Shown: positions 22,397 through 31,224 of the stretch, piece after piece
Layout of the letters: the number at the start of each line of letters is the position of its first letter
Position numbering within the stretch: position 1 is the stretch's first letter
Assembly: GCA_030407005.1 (NCBI GenBank)
Contig: JAUDYN010000010.1
Location: 434,001-498,000, forward strand
Length of the DNA stretch: 64,000 bases
Direction of reading: 5' to 3'
Source: Desarmillaria ectypa
Taxonomy: Eukaryota; Basidiomycota; Agaricomycetes; Agaricales; Physalacriaceae
Translations under genes and position numbers: made by a program
Notes under the pieces: generated by a model
The model's database searches: none
Told to the model about the DNA's origin: nothing
What the model saw: the letters and a program-made list of their open reading frames with translations, nothing else

Positions 22397-25300
22397 AAGT
22401 CTCAAGGTGTGTCCTCGGTTTCCGCGGGTCGGACTAATTACTATGAAAACAGACAATTACATACGAAAAATATATCTATAACTTCACCGAAGCCGAAGAC
22501 AAAGAAAGAATCAACAAAAACAAACAGGTACATCATACTACTAGAAGACGCTGACACTAGTATCTGTAGTGACAAATCCCGACCCTCCGACGAACTGGAG
22601 CGGGACTTGCCAAGTGGTGTTGGCACCGCAACAAAGTCCAATGAGCAGAGCTCACCAGATATGCCGCTGAGCGCACAGCGACGAGCAGGGACCAGTAGGC
22701 AGGACTCCTTTGGGCCTCCCAGAAGTCCGACCATCCCAGTACCTGCCTCGAGCAGCGGGGCAAGCTCACCAGTTCCGCCAGGGTCGGCGGAGGACCAGGA
22801 CAGTGCCTCTAACCAAGGCCAGGCTTTACCCGGACGAACCGGTCCGGGGAGCGGAAAACTTGACGAAGCTGAGTACCAAACCGGGCTGGTAAGTTGCAGG
22901 GTTGACAACCGTGCGAAGGTCGCCTTAGGCACTAGCTGGGAGTCAATGACCAAAGAATTTCAAACTCCGTCGCGAGTGGTGCTGGCCGAGGAAAAGGGAC
23001 AGGATCCCGCTAGCGCCCAGGCAGTAAAAAGGGGGCATTTCAGCAGAACTACCGTCGTTGAAGTACCCGACGAAGAAGATGATACGGCGTTCAGGATGTG
23101 GCAAGACAACCAATCCAAAGCCAGTACCCCGATATGCAGAACACCGGAAAAACAGAAACTCGATCTTCCAAACGTACCAGGAAGCATCGAAACTGATACC
23201 GATCTTAACAAGGGGGTATCAATCACTTTCAAATGTACGGGAAAGCTGAAAAAGTCTTCTGAATGCACAGAGAAGCAAGACGAATTCCAATGGTTCAAAC
23301 CATTTGGAATTGACTGGACGATGCGCGCTATACGCAACTCCAAGAACTTGGCAAACGCCAAAGCGGTTCTCTCCATTTGGGTACATCCCAAACGACTTGG
23401 AGAAATCAACGACAAGCTTATCCAAAGCTTACGAACGGGAGAGAGCATTGCCCGGGAACAGCTCTACGAATTACACGAACCCATTCGTTACATTCGCGGT
23501 ACCAAGAGCTCCGGTCGAGACTTCTTGGTAGGCATCCAACTTTCCCCATGTACCGGGAAAAAAGTATTGACAACCCAAGCGTTGTTGGACAGTGGTTGCA
23601 CGGGCAGCTCTATCAACCGAACGTATGTCCAACAACACCAGTTGGACACCAGAAAGGCAGCATCTCCTATACCAGTCTATAATGCCGATGGAACGCGCAA
23701 TAAAGCAGGAGACGTTACCGAATTTGTAGAATTGCGAATGACAATTGGAGGGCATAGTGAACGCATTGACCTCGCAGTCACCGACTTAGGTTCCAAAACT
23801 GTATATTTGGGACATGACTGGCTTAAACGCCATAACCCTTTCGTCAACTGGAAAGCGGGAACCTTGACATTTGGACGATGTCATTGTGTCCAAAACCACT
23901 TTACTCTGCCAGACGCAGAGGAAGAAGACCGATGGGACGAAGAACTCGAAGAGGGAGAAAGTATTCTTGCTGTCAACATGCAAGAAGAAATCATTCTTCG
24001 AGCCATTCATCACGCAAACGAGTTAGCAGCTGCAGCTAACGCGGAAAAACCGAAGCAGATGTTTGAGGAACTCGTACCGCCTCAGTATCAAAGCTTTAGA
24101 GATTTATTCTCTAAGGAAAGCTTTGATGAATTACCAGAACGAAGAACCTGGGATCACGCCATCGAGCTAATCCCCAATGCAAAATCTACTTTAGATTGCA
24201 AAGTGTACCCGCTCAATCGCAATGAGCAGGAACAACTAGATAAGTTCTTAGATGAGAACTTAAGCTCAGGACGCATTCGACCTTCGAAATCCCCGTTCGC
24301 CTCTCCCTTCTTCTTCATCAAGAAAAAGGATGGCTCGTTACGACCAGTTCAAGACTACCGAAAGCTGAATGAAATGACGATCAAAAATCGTTATCCTCTC
24401 CCGCTCATCTCTGAGCTTATCGACAAATTGAGAGGAGCCAAATATTTCTCTAAGCTGGATGTACGATGGGGTTACAACAATGTCCGTATTCGAGACGGAG
24501 ACGAAGAAAAAGCCGCGTTCAGAACAAACCGAGGGCTCTTTGAACCCACGGTAATGTTCTTTGGGCTCACAAATTCACCAGCCACATTCCAGTGGATGAT
24601 GAACGACATATTCAAGGATTTGATCGCCGGAGGAAAGGTCACCATTTACCTCGACGATATACTTATCTTCACAAAATCCTTGACAGAACACCGGAACATA
24701 GTACGACAAGTACTCCAGCGACTTCAAGAGAACAAATTGTTCCTCAAAGCCGAGAAATGCGAGTTTGAGGTACTCGAAACGGAATACCTTGGGGTCATCA
24801 TAAGCGAAGATGCCATTCGCATGGATCCAGTCAAGATAGCAGGAATAGCGGAATGGCCAACCCCAACGAAAAAGAAGGAACTACAATCCTTCTTAGGATT
24901 TATGAACTTCTATCGAAAGTTCATCAAAGACTATTCCAAAATAGTCCGTCCCCTTACCCAGTTGACCGGAAAAGTAGACTGGACCTGGGGATCAGAACAA
25001 GAACAGGCGTTTGATCAGATCAAGAAGCTGATGACAACAAACGTAGTTCTAACGATTCCTTCGGACGATGGAAAATTCCGAGTAGAAGCCGATGCGAGTG
25101 ACGGAGCCATTGGTGCCGTACTCAGCCAAGAAAGAGAAGGCAAATGGAGACCTGTCGCCTTCATGTCCAAGGCGCTCACCGTTACCGAGCGCAACTATGA
25201 GATTTACGACAAGGAGTTGCTAGCCATCATGTTAGCATTGGAAGAATGGCGACATTATCTCATGGGCGCAAAAGAAATCATTGAGATCTGGACAGACCAT

Positions 25301-27208
25301 CAGAATCTCCAATACTTCCGAAAACCCCAGAAGTTGAATCGTCGACAAGCACGATGGGTCACTGAACTAGCGGAATATCACTTTATCCTTCAGCATAAAG
25401 CCGGAACCGCTAACCAGAAGGCTGATCTTCTCAGTAGACGAGATGATCATGACCAGGGAAAAGAAGACAATAAAGACATTGTCGTTCTATCCCCGGAACA
25501 CTTCCGTGCCCTGATAATACCAACCACGGAAGAAAGAATCATGCGTATAAGAGACGCAACAAAGCAGAAGGAACAGTGGGACCAGGGCATTGAAAAATCC
25601 CTTAACCATGAAAGAGGAATCACACAGGAGAACGAAATCCTGTGGTACGACGGACGAGTCTATGTTCCCAATGACTCAATACTACGCGGAGAAATCATTG
25701 CACAATCCCATGATCATATCACCGCTGGACACCCTGGAATCGCCAAAACCAAAGAACTCATACTCCGTGAGTACTGGTGGCCGAAGATGAAGAAAGACGT
25801 AGAATCTTACATCAAAGGATGTGAGACTTGTCAAAGGACGAAGAGCGATACGCAGGCCAAGGCTGCTCCTCTTCACCCCAATGCAATTCCTGATACGCCA
25901 TGGACACATATCTCAGTCGATATGATCACCGGACTCCCAGAGTCAGATGGATTTGACGCTCTACTAGTCATCGTAGACCGTTTCTCCAAAAATATCCTCT
26001 TGATTCCATGCAATGAGGAACTATCAGCAGAAGGATGGGCGTTAATCCTTCGCAACCAAGTATATGCGAAGCATGGAATGCCGCAAGTGGTCATCTCTGA
26101 CAGAGGACCCCAATTCGTCTCAGCATTCATGAAAGAACTATATCGAATGCTGAATATCACTCAAAATGCGTCTACGGCCTATCATCCGCAGACAGACGGA
26201 CAGACAGAGAGAGTCAACCAGGAGGTTGAAAAATACCTTCGTATCTTTGTCAACCATAGACAGACCGACTGGGTAGCATGGCTACCACTCGCTGAATTTG
26301 CCCACAACAACCGAGTTCACTCGGCCACGGGCAAGAGTCCTTTCATGGTCCTATATGGACGAAATCCCCGACTCATCCCCGAGTCAATACAGAAAACTGG
26401 CTTTGTAAACCCTACAGCCGTTGATTTTATGGAAACTATGGCCAAAGTCCATAAGGAGGTCCACGAAGCATTGGAAAAAGCGGCGATGCAAATGAAGGTA
26501 CAATACGACAAGAAGAAGCAGACTCAACGAGAGTATCAAATTGGAGACAAGGTATGGCTTGATACCGCCAACCTTCACCTTCCACGACCAAAGAAAAAGC
26601 TTGACGACAAACGAACGGGACCGTTCGAAATCGTTGAAAAGTCGGGAGCGGCAGCATACAAACTGAAACTGCCACCCCATTGGAAAATTCATCCCCGATT
26701 CAATGAGAAACTGTTAACTCCATACGTTGCACCCTCATTTGAAAACCAAGAACAACCGCCTCCTCCTCCCCCGGATCTCATAGACGGTCAAGAAGAATAC
26801 GAAATCGAAGAAGTCTTGGACTCGCGCACCAGAAAGGTACGGTCCAAGCGAGGACAACCATCTAGGGAAGTCATCGACTACCTAGTCAAATGGAAGGGAT
26901 GGACTCGTGAACACAATTCATGGGTCCGAGAGAATGAAATGAAGAATGCCTCGGAAGCGATCCAAGAATATAAGGCCAACGTAAACCGCGCCGTATATAT
27001 TCCAAAAATCGCAACCAGGAAAATAGTGGTCAAGATACTGGACCACGAGTATTCAGAACACGGCGACGTAGCATACCTCGCCAAAAGAACAGATGGACGC
27101 GTCAAATGGATTATCAATCCAGACGAAGAAATATGGAAAAAACTGATTGATCAGTACTGGGTCAATCAAATCGCAACACAGTACGACACCCCTTTGGAAG
27201 AGCCTTAG
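22358..27208 (+). CDS. pol: Pol polyprotein of element Y (PR-RT-RH-IN-chromodomain), intact
   Basis: Open from before 22358 to TAG 27206-27208, about 1616 codons, with no ATG near its 5' end, which fits production by -1 frameshifting from gag. Numbered from 22409: Ser/Pro-rich region 1-300; retropepsin Asp in LLDSGCTG at 394; reverse transcriptase from about 560 with YLDD 747-750; RNase H from about 890 (EADASDGAIGA, YDKELLAI); HHCC zinc region about 1101-1142; integrase catalytic D1171, D1231, E1267 (D,D35E spacing); chromodomain about 1463-1525 (YEIEEVLDS, YLVKWKGW, NSWV). All catalytic residues are present. It replicates and integrates the element, and the chromodomain is expected to direct it to heterochromatin, consistent with nesting. 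Confidence 0.93.
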   Translation, partial: RVGRQGFDSPCTPKSQGVSSVSAGRTNYYENRQLHTKNISITSPKPKTKKESTKTNRYIILLEDADTSICSDKSRPSDELERDLPSGVGTATKSNEQSSPDMPLSAQRRAGTSRQDSFGPPRSPTIPVPASSSGASSPVPPGSAEDQDSASNQGQALPGRTGPGSGKLDEAEYQTGLVSCRVDNRAKVALGTSWESMTKEFQTPSRVVLAEEKGQDPASAQAVKRGHFSRTTVVEVPDEEDDTAFRMWQDNQSKASTPICRTPEKQKLDLPNVPGSIETDTDLNKGVSITFKCTGKLKKSSECTEKQDEFQWFKPFGIDWTMRAIRNSKNLANAKAVLSIWVHPKRLGEINDKLIQSLRTGESIAREQLYELHEPIRYIRGTKSSGRDFLVGIQLSPCTGKKVLTTQALLDSGCTGSSINRTYVQQHQLDTRKAASPIPVYNADGTRNKAGDVTEFVELRMTIGGHSERIDLAVTDLGSKTVYLGHDWLKRHNPFVNWKAGTLTFGRCHCVQNHFTLPDAEEEDRWDEELEEGESILAVNMQEEIILRAIHHANELAAAANAEKPKQMFEELVPPQYQSFRDLFSKESFDELPERRTWDHAIELIPNAKSTLDCKVYPLNRNEQEQLDKFLDENLSSGRIRPSKSPFASPFFFIKKKDGSLRPVQDYRKLNEMTIKNRYPLPLISELIDKLRGAKYFSKLDVRWGYNNVRIRDGDEEKAAFRTNRGLFEPTVMFFGLTNSPATFQWMMNDIFKDLIAGGKVTIYLDDILIFTKSLTEHRNIVRQVLQRLQENKLFLKAEKCEFEVLETEYLGVIISEDAIRMDPVKIAGIAEWPTPTKKKELQSFLGFMNFYRKFIKDYSKIVRPLTQLTGKVDWTWGSEQEQAFDQIKKLMTTNVVLTIPSDDGKFRVEADASDGAIGAVLSQEREGKWRPVAFMSKALTVTERNYEIYDKELLAIMLALEEWRHYLMGAKEIIEIWTDHQNLQYFRKPQKLNRRQARWVTELAEYHFILQHKAGTANQKADLLSRRDDHDQGKEDNKDIVVLSPEHFRALIIPTTEERIMRIRDATKQKEQWDQGIEKSLNHERGITQENEILWYDGRVYVPNDSILRGEIIAQSHDHITAGHPGIAKTKELILREYWWPKMKKDVESYIKGCETCQRTKSDTQAKAAPLHPNAIPDTPWTHISVDMITGLPESDGFDALLVIVDRFSKNILLIPCNEELSAEGWALILRNQVYAKHGMPQVVISDRGPQFVSAFMKELYRMLNITQNASTAYHPQTDGQTERVNQEVEKYLRIFVNHRQTDWVAWLPLAEFAHNNRVHSATGKSPFMVLYGRNPRLIPESIQKTGFVNPTAVDFMETMAKVHKEVHEALEKAAMQMKVQYDKKKQTQREYQIGDKVWLDTANLHLPRPKKKLDDKRTGPFEIVEKSGAAAYKLKLPPHWKIHPRFNEKLLTPYVAPSFENQEQPPPPPPDLIDGQEEYEIEEVLDSRTRKVRSKRGQPSREVIDYLVKWKGWTREHNSWVRENEMKNASEAIQEYKANVNRAVYIPKIATRKIVVKILDHEYSEHGDVAYLAKRTDGRVKWIINPDEEIWKKLIDQYWVNQIATQYDTPLEEP
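23205..23218 (+). promoter_or_regulatory. Internal polypurine tract copy in pol of element Y
   Basis: TTAACAAGGGGGTA is identical over 14 nt to the 3' polypurine tract at 27226-27239. It is conserved at the same place in E (2373-2386), C (13 nt, 16985-16997) and A (13 nt, 32243-32255). It may act as a second plus-strand primer. Confidence 0.55.
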
Positions 27209-27225
27209 CAGTCGGGACGACTGCT
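27207..27225 (+). terminator. Conserved hairpin overlapping the pol stop codon
   Basis: AGCAGTCG-GGA-CGACTGCT, an 8-bp perfect stem with a 3-nt loop; the first AG belongs to the TAG stop of pol. E has AGCAGTCA-GGA-TGACTGCT, where both sides changed and still pair. Other copies keep a similar stem. Its role (translation end, RNA stability or plus-strand priming) is unknown; the type given here is only the nearest available. Confidence 0.5.
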
Positions 27226-27240
27226 TTAACAAGGGGGTAA
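27226..27240 (+). promoter_or_regulatory. 3' polypurine tract of element Y
   Basis: TTAACAAGGGGGTAA lies directly before the 3' LTR start TGTTAC at 27241. The G-rich run just before the LTR is the expected plus-strand primer. Confidence 0.8.
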
Positions 27241-27664
27241 TGTTACGATTTTTCCGTTATCTTATCTTATCCGAGTCATATCCATGACTCATCCATCTAA
27301 TCTAGTTCAGAAACCGACTCGTATCCAGATATTCACCGACGACAACCCCCGTTCTCACCATCCGTCACCCCAGACGACTACTATTGGTCCTATGATCCTC
27401 CCAGATCGTCCTACTTCGACACCGTTTGTGCATGGACTGTAGCGTTTCATCTAAATATAACGCCGTAGGAATACTATATAAACAGAGTATATTAGACCAT
27501 TGTACTTTATCTCTTGTTTTAATTAACATCATATACTCCTTACTCGCACTACACCAAAGACTATTAGCTTAAATTCTCTCACTTGGGTGATCGTTCAAAC
27601 GCGTAACGGCCCAGAGAGGATCAGCTGACTGTCCCAAGTCACGTGCTAAAGGCGGTACCTAACA
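27241..27664 (+). repeat. 3' LTR of element Y
   Basis: 424 bp, nearly identical to 19158-19581. It ends ...GGTACCTAACA and is followed by the target duplication AATAC. Confidence 0.95.
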
Positions 27665-29499
27665 AATACCACTTTGTTCTCCAACACAAAGCTGGAACTG
27701 CTAATCAAAAGGCTGATCTTCTCAGTAGATGAGATGATCACGATCAGGGAAAAGAAGACAACAAAGACGTCGTCGTTCTATCCCCGGAACACTTCTGTGC
27801 CTTGATACTACCAACAACGGAAGAAAGGATTACGCATATAAGAGACGCAACAAAGCAGAAGGAGCAGTGGGACCAGGGAATCGAGAAGTCCCTCAACCAT
27901 GAAAGAGGAATCATGCAGGAAGACAAAATCCTGTGGTACGACGGACGAGTCTATATCCCCAACGACTCGATACTACGCAGCGAGATCATTGCACAATTCC
28001 ATGATCACATCACCGCTGGACACCCTGGAATCACCAAGACCAAAGAACTCATACTTCATGAGTATTCGTGGCCAAAGATGAAGAAGGACATCGAGTCTTA
28101 CATCAAGGGGTGCGAGACTTGTCAAAGGACGAAGAGCGATACGCAGGCCAAGGCGGCACCTCTTCACCCCAACGCAATACCCGATATGCCATGGACACAT
28201 ATATCAGTCGACATGGTCACTGGACTCCCCGAGTCAGACGGATTCGACGCTCTACTGGTCATAGTAGACTGTTTTTCCAAGAACATTCTCCTGATTCCGT
28301 GCAATGAGGAATTATCAGCAGAAGGATGGGCATTAATACTTCGCAATCAAGTATATGCAAAGCATGGAATGCCACAAGTGGTCATCTCAGACAGAGGACC
28401 TCAATTTGTTTCAGCATTCATGAAGGAGCTATACAGGATGCTGAATATCACTCAGAATGCATCCACGGCATACCACCCGCAGACAGACGGACAGACAGAG
28501 AGAGTCAACCAGGAGGTTGAGAAATACCTCCATATCTTTGTCAACCACTGACAGACCAACTGGGTAGCATGGCTACCACTAGCCGAATTCGCCCATAATA
28601 ACCGAGTTCACTCGGCTATGGGCAAAAGTCCCTTCATGGTCCTATACGGACGAAACCCCCAACTCATTCCCGAGTCAATACAGAAAACCGGCTTCGCAAA
28701 TCCTGCAGCCATCAACTTCACGGAAACTATGGCCAAGGTCCATAAAGAAGTCCATGAAGTGCTAGAAAAGGCTGCGGCGCAAATGAAGGCACAATATGAC
28801 AAGAAGAAACAGACTCAAAGGGAGTATAAGATCGGAGATAAGGTATGGCTGGACACCGCCAACCTTCATCTTCCTCGTCCAAAGAAAAAGCTCGACGATA
28901 AACGAATGGGACTGTTCGAAATCGTAGAAAAGTCAGGAGCAGCAGTGTACAAATTGCAGCTGCCGCCACATTGGAAGATCCACCCCCGGTTCAATGAGAA
29001 ATTGTTGACCCCATACATCGCTCCCTCATTCGCGAACCAAGAACAACCGCCGCCTCCCCCTCTGGACCTCATCGACGGTCAAGAAGAGTATGAAATCGAA
29101 GAAGTCTTGGATTCGTGCACCAGAAAGGTATGATCCAAGCGAGGACAACCATCTAGGGAAGTCACGGACTACCTAGTCAAATGGAAGGGATGGACTCGTG
29201 AACACAATTCATGGGTCCAAGAGAACGAAATGACGAATGCCTTAGAAGCGATCCAAGAGTATCAGGCTAGCATAAACCACGCCATATACACTCCAAAAAT
29301 CACAACTAGGAAGATAGTGGTCAAGATACTGGACCACAAATACTCGGAACACGGTGATGTAGCCTACCTCGCCAAAAGAAAAGATGGACACATCAAATGG
29401 ATTATCAATCCAGATGAAGAAATATGGAAGAACCTGATCGATCAGTACTGGATCAGCCAAATTGCAACACAGTTCGACACCCCTTTGGAGGAGCCTTAG
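27665..29499 (+). pseudogene. Element C pol, part 2 (integrase and chromodomain)
   Basis: Continues element C pol exactly where it stopped at 19157 (AEYHFVLQHKAG spanning the junction). It has the HHCC region, a DDE core (open 27802-28551, [27 protein letters not shown]), a further open part 28618-29133, and the chromodomain (about 29085-29240), with the stop at 29497-29499. TGA replaces CGA near 27730, 28549 and 29131, so the gene is dead. It is followed by the hairpin, polypurine tract and C's own LTR. Confidence 0.88.
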
Positions 29500-29531
29500 C
29501 AGTCGGGACGACTGCTTTAACAAGGGGGTAA

Positions 29532-29955
29532 TGTTATGATTTTTCCATTATCTTATCTTATCCGAGTCATATCCATGACTCAGCCATCTAATCTAGTCCA
29601 GAAACCGACTCGTATCCAGCTATTCGCCAGATACCACCCTCGTTCTCACCGTCTGTCACCCCAGACTGCTTTCTATTGGTTCTAGGATCCTCCCGGATTG
29701 TCCAACTTCGACACCGTTTGTGCATGGACCATAGCATTTCATCTAATTATAAACGCCATAGAAATACTATATAAACAGAGTAAACTAGACAGTTGTACTC
29801 TATCTCTTGTTTAAATTAAAACAATATACTTCTTGTTCGCACAACACAGAAGGCTATTGGCTCTCATCTCTCAATTGGGTGATTGTTCGAACACGTAACG
29901 GCCCAGAGGGATCAGCTGACTGCCCCAAGTCACATGCCCAAGTTGGTGCATAACA
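29532..29955 (+). repeat. 3' LTR of element C
   Basis: 424 bp, TGTTATGATTTTT...GTGCATAACA. It is clearly a different subtype from the A LTRs (for example GCTATTGGCTCTC in place of the A-type CTAAAGCTTC sequence). It is followed by GCAGG and by the interior of the element A gag. Its 5' partner is missing, consistent with loss by recombination between the gags of A and C. Confidence 0.9.
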
Positions 29956-31192
29956 GCAGGGGCATCAACAATCCCTGCCATAGCAGAAGAAATCCATCAG
30001 CAGATGAAAACCATGCTGATGGAGAAGGAATGGCGCATCATGGAGATGCATGAAGAGCTCGACAGGGAGGAGTCCGCCTGCAAGATGATGACAGATTACC
30101 TCCGAGATCAAGAAAAGGGGAAGACTATCGGGGGAGCCACCAAGAGGCTACCCGGGTCCCAGGCTGGATCATTACTCGATCTCAAGACCACCCCCCAGCA
30201 AGGGTCCTCCTGACCCAATTCCCAATCCTGTCAGGAATGCCACTGCCGATGCCCCATATCTGGACATCAAACCAATGCTCGTCAAGGTACCCTCGCCATT
30301 CAAGGGGGACCATGACGACATCAAATGCTTCATAGGCGATTGCATCGCCTACTTCGAAGTGTTTCGACACTATTTCCAGGTGCCATCACACCTGGTGCTA
30401 TTCACGACATCCCACTTCGAGGGTGCTGCCAAGGACTGGTGGGTCTACAAGAGACCTGAATACTGGGTTGGCAATGCATACAATAGGACCGCCACCCATT
30501 TCAGATACCCTGACTGGGCCAACTTCATCGACCTAGTCACACAACAATTCTAGGTTCCCGCTATTGAGGAGATCCATGAAAAGTGGATGTCTGATCTCCA
30601 CATGGGAGCACAGCCCGCCTCCCACTACTTCCAGAAGCTTGAGGAGGAAGCCAAGCTAGCAGGCTGAAGGACCGACGAAGCTGAGCATGGCACCATGGTG
30701 AAGGCAGTGAGACTAGGAGTTCCAAGCTCCTACACCACCTTCATCTCCAATATGGGTGTCAATATCCTGCACTCATATATGGAATGGAAGGAATGCATCC
30801 TCAGGATGTATGAAGAGAGACAGTGGAAATGGGTCTTTGACCAGACCACTAGTACACCTCAGGACGGCCAGAAGCAGGGCCAGCGTCCCCAACAACAGCA
30901 GCCCAGTGGCAAGAACACCACTGGGGTGACAAGTTCCTCAGCCCCAAAGCCGACTGCTGGCAGTAGTACCAGTCGCGACACCAGGACTGGTCGGTGGATG
31001 ACATATGGAGAGGCGGGGAAGCCCATGGACTTAGACTGGCAATGAGCCAAGGGGCGCTGCTTCACATGCAACGAGAAAGGGCACCTGAGCAGGAATTGCC
31101 CTAAGAGAAAAGAGAAGAATGTTGTGAGATACATAGGGCCCACTGACGAAGTGGTGCTGAGCACCTCCAAAGTCGAGGAGGTAAAAGACTAG
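29956..31192 (+). pseudogene. Element A gag, 3' part
   Basis: Starts inside gag at the Gly/Ala linker (GASTIPAIAEE-like), with the helix EKEWRIMEMHEELDREE, a proline-rich stretch, capsid (open 30275-30553 and 30695-31045) and CCHC knuckle (CNEKGHLSRNCPKRKE). TAG at 31190-31192 ends gag. Stops near 30550, 30665 and 31045 kill it. The missing 5' part corresponds to 13456 to about 14890, on the other side of element C. Confidence 0.85.
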
Positions 31193-31224
31193 GTCAACAA
31201 GGGTTCAATTCCCCTTGCTCAACC
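31183..31224 (+). promoter_or_regulatory. Gag/pol frameshift signal of element A
   Basis: AAAA at 31183-31186, then GAC TAG, then a 33-nt hairpin at 31192-31224 (GGTCAA+CAAGGG against CCCTTG+C+TCAACC). Two outer pairs no longer match, one explained by CG-to-CA decay of GACC to AACC. Pol is open in the -1 frame across it. Confidence 0.55.

Larger units (their letters stand above)
19158..27664 (+). mobile_element. Element Y: youngest full-length Ty3/gypsy chromovirus, 8507 bp
   Basis: Complete structure: two 424-bp LTRs (19158-19581, 27241-27664) beginning TGTTAC and ending CTAACA, 5-bp TSD AATAC, self-priming PBS, leader and gag frames, intact pol of about 1600 codons, 3' polypurine tract. 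By eye the LTRs differ at only two positions (19164 A/G in the start motif, and CCATAGG/CCGTAGG near 19382), both CG-to-CA, so insertion was recent. The gag region carries frameshifts and a stop, so the copy cannot make a normal Gag even though pol is open. Unlike all other copies in the window it is CpG-rich. Confidence 0.95.

Noticed and set aside
13031..29955. A single element using the LTRs at 13031 and 29532
   Set aside because: The LTRs are different subtypes and the flanks (GGAAG against GCAGG) do not match, while 13031 pairs with 36252 by sequence and TSD.
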